The position numbers were made by a program, and so were the translations under genes. A stretch of 64,000 bases of DNA from GCA-002050365 sp964237235 (GTDB lineage Bacteria > Acidobacteriota > Blastocatellia > Pyrinomonadales > Pyrinomonadaceae), in contig CAXSGY010000018.1 of NCBI GenBank assembly GCA_964237235.1, forward strand, positions 35,484 to 99,483. Direction: 5' to 3'. The notes below the pieces were generated by a model. It was not told the DNA's origin, did no database searches, and was given only the letters and a program-made list of their open reading frames with translations. Shown piece after piece: positions 36,246 to 43,820 of this stretch (within the stretch, counting starts at the first letter, position 1; each line of letters begins with the position of its first letter).

Positions 36246-36710
36246 ATGCTCTCTCAAATAAAAAATAACTTATTGTCCGGCGGCAACGCTTCTCTGATCT
36301 ACAAAAATTGGATATTGATTTTTTTAACATTAGTCTTCGTCGTTCTTTATATTTTAGCTCTCGCCGGCAAGCTTAAATCCCCGGAAGAATGGGCAATGGT
36401 AACGCGACTTGAACCGATGATTTTTGTCATTATCGGCTACTACTTCGGCAGATTGCCGGCGCAGCAGAATGAACAAAGTTTAAAGGAAGAAATCAACCGT
36501 CAAGCGAGAAAAGCCGAAGCGGTTCAGCAAGCCAAAGAACAAGTTCAGCAGGAACGGGAATCTCTCGAAGAAAAAATAAAGAACGTAAGAATCGCGCTCG
36601 CAGCGCGCGATAGAGGGGCTGCTAATTTTGAAGACGAATCGGAATCAAAGAGCGAGTTCGCGGTTCAAAATTCGCTGATTAATACGGCTGTCAAGATTTT
36701 GAGTTCTTGA
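36246..36710 (+). CDS. Membrane protein with coiled-coil tail
   Basis: The 154-residue protein has two membrane helices (about 20-43 and 57-74) and then a charged, Gln/Glu/Lys-rich coiled coil (about 78-118) ending in an acidic tail. I recognise no family. It is the first gene of the plus-strand group that includes the lanthipeptide-like genes, but 450 bp separate it from the candidate precursor, so a shared function is unproven. Confidence 0.6.
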   Translation: MLSQIKNNLLSGGNASLIYKNWILIFLTLVFVVLYILALAGKLKSPEEWAMVTRLEPMIFVIIGYYFGRLPAQQNEQSLKEEINRQARKAEAVQQAKEQVQQERESLEEKIKNVRIALAARDRGAANFEDESESKSEFAVQNSLINTAVKILSS

Positions 36711-37168
36711 TTTTCTGGCAGTAATAAAGCACTTGTAAAGATTTTAGTAAAGAAAAAAGCGCGGGAAAACTATCATCTGATTTATTAAAAATTTCTGAAT
36801 TACCTATGAACGATAGTCGCGCGAAAAATTTTCGGTTCTAAATTTAACGCGCTTTATGAAAGAATTTGAAAAAGTATCTATGGTCGGCTTTTTTAATTCA
36901 TTACAGTTGGCGCGGACGGCTTGCGAAGTAGTTGTGCTGATTGATGATAAAATATCTCTTTAACGCGTCCAGCAAAAATAAACTCGAATAAATTTTTGCG
37001 ACTTATTTTTAAATCGAGTTTGTCTCTAAAAAAATTTAAAAGTTTTGATTTCGCGTCGCCTGAAAGAATTATCTGACAATGATAGTTTTAAGGGCAATTC
37101 GGGGCGTTAATTTATGTAATCGGAGTTAACGGCTTTAACCAATTTTGCACAACCAGAGGAAAATGGAG
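36711..37168. other. Intergenic region upstream of the candidate precursor
   Basis: The AT-rich 458-bp region holds no open frame worth calling. It should contain the promoter of the precursor/synthetase operon. I see no clear -35/-10 pair, riboswitch or tRNA. Confidence 0.4.
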
Positions 37169-37609
37169 ATGAACAAAAAAGATAATTCGCGCGAAACAAA
37201 AAACATAAAAACAAAGTCAACCGGCGATTCGATGAATTCCGCTGCCCAGGCGAAATCGAAAAAAGGTCCGATCAGAAAGAAAATTGAAGCACTGTCCGAA
37301 AAAATCAAATCCGAAGGACGCGACGGACCGACGGGTAAGGCGGTTCGGGATAAAGCAGTGGCTCTTATCTTAAAAAGTGCCAATTCCAAGGAATGGAAAA
37401 ACTATATGAATTTGTTCGGTTTCAGCGAAAGCGAACTTCAAACTCTGGTTCCCGGAGGCGGCGAGAGAAAAGATGAGGCACTGGCTTATCTGGTTGGAAA
37501 CGGTCCCTGCGGAGGTTCATCCATTGATATACCGGTCAGCACCGAATGCGGACTTATTTTTGGAGTGACCGATGATCTCGATAAATCGTCGCCGAAAAAA
37601 GCGTCTTGA
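37169..37609 (+). CDS. Candidate ribosomal peptide (lanthipeptide-like) precursor
   Basis: The protein has 146 residues from ATG 37169, chosen because AGAGGA lies 8 bases upstream (TTG 37145 and ATG 37163 are alternatives). A Lys-rich, polar leader of about 60 residues is followed by a helical segment (KAVALILKSANSKEWKNYM, LFGFSESELQTLV) and a tail rich in Gly, Ser, Thr and two Cys: GNGPCGGSSIDIPVSTEC (Cys114 and Cys127), then GLIF and a charged end. Size, leader-tail polarity and position 95 bp before a LanKC-type enzyme suggest a RiPP precursor. No known leader family or labionin SxxSxxxC motif is present, so this is inference. Confidence 0.5.
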   Translation: MNKKDNSRETKNIKTKSTGDSMNSAAQAKSKKGPIRKKIEALSEKIKSEGRDGPTGKAVRDKAVALILKSANSKEWKNYMNLFGFSESELQTLVPGGGERKDEALAYLVGNGPCGGSSIDIPVSTECGLIFGVTDDLDKSSPKKAS

Positions 37610-37659
37610 AAGCTGATTTTTCAGGTTCAGACTTACACAAACGCAGAGGCAAGTATTTA

Positions 37660-37707
37660 ATGATCCCGAAAGATAACTATTTATTGAGCGAAACGCAGAT
37701 TTTATGA
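37660..37707 (+). other. Possible 15-codon leader ORF coupled to the synthetase
   Basis: ATG 37660 with GAGG about ten bases upstream opens MIPKDNYLLSETQIL and stops at 37705-37707, overlapping the synthetase ATG (37704) as ATGA. The synthetase itself has no good ribosome site, so this mini-ORF may drive its translation by coupling. Alternatively it is the true N-terminus separated by a frameshift. Confidence 0.35.
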
Positions 37708-39197
37708 TTTCTGCCGCTGACACGGAATACGCGGTTAAGTCCTGTCCTAAGAAGAAATTTCTTTTGCCTATTCATGCCATGCTGTGTGATGAAATTACAT
37801 CGCTTAATTCGTGCTATGAAAAAATCTGCGCTCAATTTCTGCCCGTTACCGACGAAGGCAATGTTTGGAGGTATTGCGGGCATTTAAAATCATCCGCTTC
37901 GTTTGCTCTTGAACAAGGATGGAAACTGCATGTCTCAGCCACCATCCTCAATGCGGGTAAAATTTTCGAAAAAGTCGCCCCTTTTTTAAGAAAACGAAAA
38001 ATTAGATTCAAAGCACCAGCCTCGCTTTTCGTTCTAAAGAATCTGAACGCCGGAGTGATTTACGGTTATTCGCAGATCGGGAAATTTATCGTAATCTACC
38101 CGCAATCCGACCAGGAGGCGGTATTAATAGCCGAGAAGCTGCATCGGTTAACCGCTGAATTTTCATCTCCGGTGGTGCCTTATGATTTGCAACTGAAAAA
38201 AGGAAGCAATATCTATTATCGTTACGGCTCGTTCAAAAAGCGAATGATATTAGATGAAGGCGCACAAAGCCACGCGATAATTGATCCGGCGGGAAAGCAA
38301 GTACCGGATCTGCGCGACGTGACGGGGGGCAAACCCGATTGGATCGCCAACCCGTTTCCGCAATTTAACCCGTCAAAGGCATCGAAAAGCCCACTGGACA
38401 ATAGATATAAAATTTTCGAGGCACTTTCGCAGCGCGGCAAGGGCGGCGTTTATAAAGCAGTTGATCTGAGCGGCTCGCTGCCGCGCCTTTGCGTTATCAA
38501 AGAGGGAAGGCGCAACGGCGAAATGGGATGGGACGGGCGTGATGGCTTCGACCGGATCAAAAACGAAGAAAAAATTCTAAAAGTTCTTTTCAGGGCAGGC
38601 GTGAACGTCCCGAAAATTTTCGATTCGTTCGAAACGGAAAAAAGTTTTTATCTGGTTTTAGAAGCAATAGACGGAGAAAGCCTGGAACAATTTCTTAAAA
38701 CAAAGAAAAAACGGTTATCTTTTTCAAAGATATTCCGGATTTTTATTGAAATTCTGGAAACAGTCAATCGCATTCATAAAGCCGGATTTATTTGGCGCGA
38801 CTTAAAACCCGCAAATTTATTTGTTTCGGATGAAAACATTTTCACCGCCATTGATTTTGAAGGAGCGTGCCCGATTAAACAAACAGATCCCAGTTTTTGG
38901 GGAACCCGTTCTTTCGCGGTCGATAATAGCACAGATAACGATGCCGAGAACTCAGGTATTTATACTGATTTTTTTGCAATTGGCGTTACGCTTTTTTATT
39001 TGATAGAGGGTTTTTTGCCGCCGTCGGTAAACAAGGAAAGCCCGGTTAGGTTAAATCGTCCGAATGTTCCGGTAAAGTTAAAAGAAATTCTTGAGTTTTT
39101 GTTAGACCGGAGATTAAGAAATAAATTCGGCGTAAATCAGATTTATAGCGAATTAAAATCGCTTTATTCAGAATGTTGCATCAATGGACCCGCCTAG
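37704..39197 (+). CDS. LanKC-type lanthipeptide synthetase lacking the cyclase domain
   Basis: The 497-residue protein has an N-terminal phosphoSer/Thr lyase-like domain (about 55-185; GWKLHVSATILNAGKIFEKV, KFIVIYPQS, GSNIYYRYGSF) that matches the start of class III LanKC enzymes. A protein-kinase domain follows (about 235-490): QRGKGGVYKA, VIKEG (Lys266), WRDLKPANLFV (Asp366) and DFEG (Asp384; DFE is the class III variant of DFG). LanKC proteins normally add a 350-residue LanC cyclase domain; here the chain stops just after the kinase. As it stands it could phosphorylate and eliminate Ser/Thr to dehydro residues. The stop codon lies at the margin of a decayed IS, so 3' truncation is possible. 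Confidence 0.75.
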   Translation: MISAADTEYAVKSCPKKKFLLPIHAMLCDEITSLNSCYEKICAQFLPVTDEGNVWRYCGHLKSSASFALEQGWKLHVSATILNAGKIFEKVAPFLRKRKIRFKAPASLFVLKNLNAGVIYGYSQIGKFIVIYPQSDQEAVLIAEKLHRLTAEFSSPVVPYDLQLKKGSNIYYRYGSFKKRMILDEGAQSHAIIDPAGKQVPDLRDVTGGKPDWIANPFPQFNPSKASKSPLDNRYKIFEALSQRGKGGVYKAVDLSGSLPRLCVIKEGRRNGEMGWDGRDGFDRIKNEEKILKVLFRAGVNVPKIFDSFETEKSFYLVLEAIDGESLEQFLKTKKKRLSFSKIFRIFIEILETVNRIHKAGFIWRDLKPANLFVSDENIFTAIDFEGACPIKQTDPSFWGTRSFAVDNSTDNDAENSGIYTDFFAIGVTLFYLIEGFLPPSVNKESPVRLNRPNVPVKLKEILEFLLDRRLRNKFGVNQIYSELKSLYSECCINGPA

Positions 39198-39706
39198 TTT
39201 TTTTCATGCACCAATGTTTGGATAATCAACTCGCCGCCTGATTTTTAACGGACGCGAAAAAATTAATCGAATTTTGTGCCGAGCTATCTCGCCCGCTCGA
39301 TTGGTTAGGCAACGCACAATCGACAGCTATTCATCTTCAAAAATGAAGTTCAGCACCGATGCTCTGGAAGATCTGCTCAAAGAAATTTAAGCGGTAGGAG
39401 AAAGTTTGATATTTGGGCAGCGCAGGAAACCAGTCGCGCCAGTAATCAAGCACGAAATTGTAGATTTGGCGTTTATTGAATTTCTCGTTCAGATGTCCGA
39501 AAAACCAGATGCAGACCAGTTCCTGATCAGTAAATTGCGGTTTATGATTATTACTGAGGCGTTGAAAACAGGTTTCGGAACGAGTATCGTAAATTTGACA
39601 GATAAGGTTCGATTAATTGATTTTCCATGCTGAGAAAATTTTACCAATCAACCTGTTTATCTGTCTTTTCTACTACTGATTCGCATTTATGCATGAAATT
39701 TGCCCT
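39188..39706 (-). mobile_element. Decayed, internally deleted IS982-family element
   Basis: The segment between the synthetase stop and the ptuB stop carries a minus-strand transposase fragment. Near its two ends are imperfect inverted repeats sharing TTTCATGCA..AATG (39199-39216 and 39684-39700). Intact IS982 elements are about 1 kb, so roughly half is missing. Outer limits are uncertain by about 10 bp, and no target duplication is visible. Confidence 0.55.
39337..39628 (-). pseudogene. IS982-type transposase N-terminal fragment
   Basis: ATG 39628 starts MENQLI, then a one-base shift is needed to continue as CQIYDTRSETCFQRL, FTDQELVCIWFFGHLNEKF, DYWRDWFPALPKYQTF and SYRLNFF, stopping at 39337. 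The W..WFP.LP.Y..F..RLN pattern is typical of the N-terminal region of IS982 transposases. The DDE catalytic part is missing. Confidence 0.7.
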
Positions 39707-40546
39707 TTACCAAGTTAAAGCAGCGGGTTCTACTAGAAATGAATTATCTAAATCTTCGTCAACTTCTCTTAAAATTCCTTCGCGGTGATACCTCTGCATT
39801 TCTTTCCAAACAGTTGAATGCGATTCGCCTTGAAGTTGAGTAACCATTTTTTGTAGTTTAGCCGCACTTGCGCCTTCGATTTTGCTTTTAACGTATTGAA
39901 ATAATCTTGCTTTATAGTTGCCGTAGGCATTTTCTCTTGCTTGTCGGATTGGTTCTCTTTCGGAATTATTCAATTTTAGAACAGTATTGAAAGTATATTC
40001 TGCTTTGAGCTTTTTCTCTGCTGATAAATCTGGGAAGACAACAAATTGAAAAGTTCCAGCTAAATCCAAAATACAGTATTCCAATGGATTTTCTTCTCTT
40101 GGATTTATGAAAGCAGTTTTACCCGTAGGCGGTTTAGATGCAGGTGTTCCTTTCGGCGGATTGAGTTCAATAAACTTGCCATCTTCATCGTTAAATATTG
40201 CAAACTTGTTATTTTTGGGACCATTGCAAGGACCGCAAGCATAAACATAATTTTCCCAAACAAAACATTTGTCTGGAAACAAATCTTTCGGATAAATATG
40301 TTCGACTTCATCAGCTAGGTTGTCTTCACAATAAACACACCTTCTTGTGATGTTGCACATTTTTGTAATACATTCTTTAATTTCCTTAAAAACAGGATTT
40401 TTTCTGATGTTTTTTTTAGGAAATATGTCCTTTGCTTTTTTGCTCATTTCTTCAAAAGTCTCTAGATTATTAATTTCTTTCTGAAACTCTTCTAAAGCCT
40501 TTATTGTTTTTTCTGATGGAACAACATCATCTCTCAGTTTAATCAT
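39707..40546 (-). CDS. ptuB: HNH endonuclease PtuB-like (Septu defence)
   Basis: The 279-residue protein has an HNH/McrA-type nuclease core of the TIGR02646 kind: CVYC (Cys70, Cys73), EHIYPKDLFPD (His83) and CGPCNGPKNNKF (Cys104, Cys107, then the Asn residues). The helical N- and C-terminal regions match PtuB. In Septu systems PtuB is the nuclease subunit held by PtuA and acts against phage infection. Its start overlaps the ptuA stop by four bases (ATGA). The two genes are clearly more AT-rich than the surrounding chromosome, a sign of acquisition. Confidence 0.85.
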   Translation of the reverse strand: MIKLRDDVVPSEKTIKALEEFQKEINNLETFEEMSKKAKDIFPKKNIRKNPVFKEIKECITKMCNITRRCVYCEDNLADEVEHIYPKDLFPDKCFVWENYVYACGPCNGPKNNKFAIFNDEDGKFIELNPPKGTPASKPPTGKTAFINPREENPLEYCILDLAGTFQFVVFPDLSAEKKLKAEYTFNTVLKLNNSEREPIRQARENAYGNYKARLFQYVKSKIEGASAAKLQKMVTQLQGESHSTVWKEMQRYHREGILREVDEDLDNSFLVEPAALTW

Positions 40547-41859
40547 TTGAGTTTCTCTATTTCTAATTTTTCAGTTTGGAATACAGCTTTTAACTCATCC
40601 AATTTTGCAGATTCAATGTTTGATATTTTTCCTAAAATTGACTTGATATTAAGATGTGCCAATTCACTACGTTTGGCGGTTGCGTCCTTTGAAATCGTAA
40701 TGTCTGAACCAAAAACATCAGTTCCATAGGCATCAAGGATATTGCCAAAAACCAAGCGATCTTTTTCAACACCAGTGATCTCCCCAGAACGAATCTTGCT
40801 TCCGGGCGCAGCTAATCGCCAGATAGAACCATCTTTACTTGCTCGGCAAACAAGCGGACTATGTGTAGTGACAATAAACTGAATTTTGGGGAAGTATTTA
40901 GTAAACCATTGACCAATGCGAGTTTGCCAAGTGGGATGCAGATGAGCGTCAATTTCATCAATTAAAACTACACCCGGTAAATCAATAGTCAATTTTCCTT
41001 TTTTTATATTTCTGAAAACCGTACTTGAACCATAAACTCTGACAAGTTGCCTGATCAGTTCAAATGTCATACTGAGCATTGAACGGTAACCATCACTCAT
41101 TTGGTCAACTGAAATCATCGTGTCGTTACCGTCTACAAAAAACACACCCTGCGAACTAACATTTTCCAATTTTGCATTATGTGGCAAAAAGTCATCCGAA
41201 TTAATTAACTTTTTCAAACTTTGGATTGTTTCCGTGCTGTCCTTATCTTTTTCTAGAGATTTGAATTGTAATTCTTTCAACCATTTTACAACTTCAGTTA
41301 ATGCAACTGATTCACTGAAAGCTGATAAATGACCAGCTAAGTCTTTGTAGAAAGGATGGGTGAAAAGTCTTTCCAGTTCGGTATTGCCACCTTGAAATCT
41401 TCTATAAGGACCATAAGCGGCGGAAAACGCTCCTTCCCAATCATCTGTGTCGCTATGATTAAATTTAGATTTTCCTTTTGTTAAAGAAAGCGTATCTTTA
41501 ATCAAAAATGCATTATTCTTTTTTCTTCTTTGAATGGAAGTTTCCATGTAAAGAGAAGTGTTAGAATTAAACTTAACTTCTTTATAATCTCTCCAAAATG
41601 AATCAAATTGTTTATCCATCAACAATTCCAACCTTATATAACCAATATCAAAGTTTTTGTTTAACCAGTCGTTCCAATTTGGTGTCAATCCCTGTGCCTG
41701 CAATTCACCTATGAGAGCCAAAGCTGTTGATCGAATAATACTTGATTTGCCTGCGCCATTATCACCAATCAGTACGTGCCAACCAGAAGGACTGGAAAAG
41801 TTCATCTCAAATTGGTTGATTGATCGAATATTAGATATTTTTAATTTGTCAATATACAT
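40543..41859 (-). CDS. ptuA: RecF/ABC-like ATPase PtuA (Septu defence)
   Basis: The 438-residue ATPase of the AAA_15/21 (SMC-like) group has IGDNGAGKSS (Walker A, 31-40), MSDGYRSMLSM (ABC signature, 254-264), GVVLIDEIDAHLHPTW (Walker B, 296-311) and VTTHSPLVC (switch His, 330-338). A Q-loop region lies between. Together with the coupled HNH gene this is a type I Septu arrangement. It would oligomerise and control the nuclease by nucleotide state. No retron reverse transcriptase or msr/msd was seen next to it. Confidence 0.85.
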   Translation of the reverse strand: MYIDKLKISNIRSINQFEMNFSSPSGWHVLIGDNGAGKSSIIRSTALALIGELQAQGLTPNWNDWLNKNFDIGYIRLELLMDKQFDSFWRDYKEVKFNSNTSLYMETSIQRRKKNNAFLIKDTLSLTKGKSKFNHSDTDDWEGAFSAAYGPYRRFQGGNTELERLFTHPFYKDLAGHLSAFSESVALTEVVKWLKELQFKSLEKDKDSTETIQSLKKLINSDDFLPHNAKLENVSSQGVFFVDGNDTMISVDQMSDGYRSMLSMTFELIRQLVRVYGSSTVFRNIKKGKLTIDLPGVVLIDEIDAHLHPTWQTRIGQWFTKYFPKIQFIVTTHSPLVCRASKDGSIWRLAAPGSKIRSGEITGVEKDRLVFGNILDAYGTDVFGSDITISKDATAKRSELAHLNIKSILGKISNIESAKLDELKAVFQTEKLEIEKLK

Positions 41860-42256
41860 AGCATTTTCTCGTTAAAGATAAATTTATAGCAGAATTTTAA
41901 GCTTAATCAATTTAAGTAATACATGTTGCCAGTGATAGGCATCGATACTTGAAAACAGAAAAGTCCTAGTGAAAATTCTATACTGTTCAGTTCCGCGCCC
42001 CACAAACCGAAATTGTTTCAGTTCATCCAACCTTAATTTCCATTTACCCTTAAAGTTCCGAATCTTATCATTCGTACGACCTTCGCGGCGATTGCCGCGT
42101 GACCCGACCAGCGGTTGAAAAAACGAAACTGCCAACGAAAATCTCGTTTTTCGATTATAAATAAAATGTAATTTAATTTGAGTCAACCAGCGGCTCGCCA
42201 CAACATTCATTCTACGATTTGCCCGCTGGCTGTTGAGCGCGACCGCTTTACGGAAG
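41860..42256. other. Intergenic region with possible gene remnant
   Basis: The minus strand stays open from 42411 to 41884 and its end reads like a small protein (KWKLRLDELKQFRFVGRG, then an AYHWQHVLLKLIK tail), faintly like a RelE/HigB toxin. It lacks a credible start, so I do not call a gene. The ptuA promoter lies near 41870-41900. Confidence 0.3.
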
Positions 42257-43774
42257 TTAGACGCTTCCCAATCCCCAATCGACGTAAAGATCACGCGGGT
42301 TTGTTTCGCGCAGCCAGCCGACCAGTTTTTTGTAGTCGTAGATCGTGCCGATGCCGATACAGCCCGCGGTTCCGGGCGCGGTCGTTTTGTTCCAATCGAT
42401 GTGTATTTCAATATCGCCGCGTTTCGTTCCGCTCACGGGAACGTAATCGAGCCGGATTTTAACCGGTCCGAGACCTTTATCGTGAAAGGTTTTGCCGTAG
42501 TAGTTATCCTTTCCGTCGGCAAATTCAATATCGTGCAGCAGCCATTTTCCTTCGGGCAGCGGTTCAAACGACCTGCGCTGACTGTCTTTGCCTTTACGGA
42601 AAAACTGACATTTTGGAATGCCGGAAACAGCGAGCAGCGAATCGGTCAATTTTCCGGCTTTGAAATAATCGAGTTTTAATTTGAAACAGCCGCTCGGGTC
42701 TTTAGACAAAGTTTTGGTAAGCAGTAGATAATTATCCGTTGATTTTGAACCGGCGTGGGGAGCGTTATCCAACGTGGCAGCGGGGGGCACATTATTCCAC
42801 AATTTGCTCCAGGTTTTTTTGCCGACTTTGCCGTCTGCTTCGCCGATACCGAAGCAGCCAGCCTGAAAATCCTTGACGGCAGTATCGGTCGCTTTGCCGA
42901 AAATTCCATCGATCTGCCTCGCGTAATATCCTAATTCCAGCAGACGCTGTTGCAATTCTTTAATATCCGAACCGGTAATTTCTGGCTCGTCGTCGCGCAT
43001 TCCCACTTTCAGAAGCGCGCGTTCGAGCGTCGGCGTTTTCCCTTCCGCCTGCGGAATCGCCGCGCCTTCGCCCAGAACTTCGATTCTCTCGCCCGCCGGA
43101 ATCGCTCCGCCGCCGTCAACCTGTAAAGCGGCATTTTTATACTGGCGGACGATTCCGACAAAATCTTCGGTGAGCACGTTTTTGAGTTCTAAAATCTCGA
43201 TAATTTTGTCTTTCGCTAGCGCGACGATGACAGTGTGATCGCCGTCGCGGTATAGTTCGAGCGTTGTTACTTTGTCCTGCGGTGATTCTTCGATGATGAT
43301 GGGTGTTCCCTGTGCGGTCTTTTTTTCAAACAGGTCGCGTTCCTCTTGCCGACGGCTGAAGAGTCCGGGCAAAATCTTTTTAATGCCGTCGACAGTTCCT
43401 TTATTCCACAGCTCAAACGCCGCCGCCGCGGCTTTGAAATCGTTCGATATCAGATTTTTGAGAACCGAACTGCCTTCAAACGCGCCGACACCGATGTTGT
43501 AGCTGAGCGAAACGACCGCGTCGAACTGATTTTGACTGAGATCGATGCCGGTCAAAATCTTTTTGAGTTCTTTAACCATTCCATCGACTTCGAGTTGCAG
43601 ATAAGCATCTGCCTGTGCTTCCGATAACAAATCGCCCAATTTTACTTTTTGTCCGTTCGGATACCTGATCGTGCCGTAACCGATAGTCGGAATGCCAACT
43701 GGATCGAGATATGCGTCGAGGCGCAGACCTTCCCATTTTTCAATCATATCAAGGGAATTTTCAGAAATATTCAT
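42257..43774 (-). CDS. Lysozyme (GH24) / peptidoglycan-binding / L,D-transpeptidase-like fusion
   Basis: The 505-residue protein has three parts. Residues 5-155 are a phage-type GH24 lysozyme with the active-site text WEGLRLDAYLDPVGIPTIGY (Glu15, Asp24, Thr30). A linker with a beta-rich segment follows, then a PG_binding_1 repeat (about 268-318, LQQRLLELGYYARQIDGIFG). The C-terminus (about 345-505) has HIDWNKTTAPGTAGCIGI, a His...Gly-Cys pattern like the YkuD L,D-transpeptidase/catalytic Cys fold. No signal peptide is present. It would cut or remodel peptidoglycan; such no-signal enzymes are often exported by dedicated systems or released by lysis. Confidence 0.8.
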   Translation of the reverse strand: MNISENSLDMIEKWEGLRLDAYLDPVGIPTIGYGTIRYPNGQKVKLGDLLSEAQADAYLQLEVDGMVKELKKILTGIDLSQNQFDAVVSLSYNIGVGAFEGSSVLKNLISNDFKAAAAAFELWNKGTVDGIKKILPGLFSRRQEERDLFEKKTAQGTPIIIEESPQDKVTTLELYRDGDHTVIVALAKDKIIEILELKNVLTEDFVGIVRQYKNAALQVDGGGAIPAGERIEVLGEGAAIPQAEGKTPTLERALLKVGMRDDEPEITGSDIKELQQRLLELGYYARQIDGIFGKATDTAVKDFQAGCFGIGEADGKVGKKTWSKLWNNVPPAATLDNAPHAGSKSTDNYLLLTKTLSKDPSGCFKLKLDYFKAGKLTDSLLAVSGIPKCQFFRKGKDSQRRSFEPLPEGKWLLHDIEFADGKDNYYGKTFHDKGLGPVKIRLDYVPVSGTKRGDIEIHIDWNKTTAPGTAGCIGIGTIYDYKKLVGWLRETNPRDLYVDWGLGSV

Positions 43775-43820
43775 AAATTTAGACTCCTCTTATTCAGCGG
43801 CGCGAAATGAACGTGCCCGT

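Noticed and set aside
39406..39633. Plus-strand 75-codon open frame between the synthetase and ptuB
   Set aside because: It is antisense to the IS982 transposase fragment, which explains the open frame.
39707..41859. Retron with Ptu effectors
   Set aside because: No reverse transcriptase gene or msr/msd-like repeat is seen on either side, so plain Septu is the better reading.
41884..42411. Minus-strand 175-codon frame
   Set aside because: Its first half overlaps the lysozyme-fusion gene in another frame and no proper start lies in the gap; kept only as a possible remnant.
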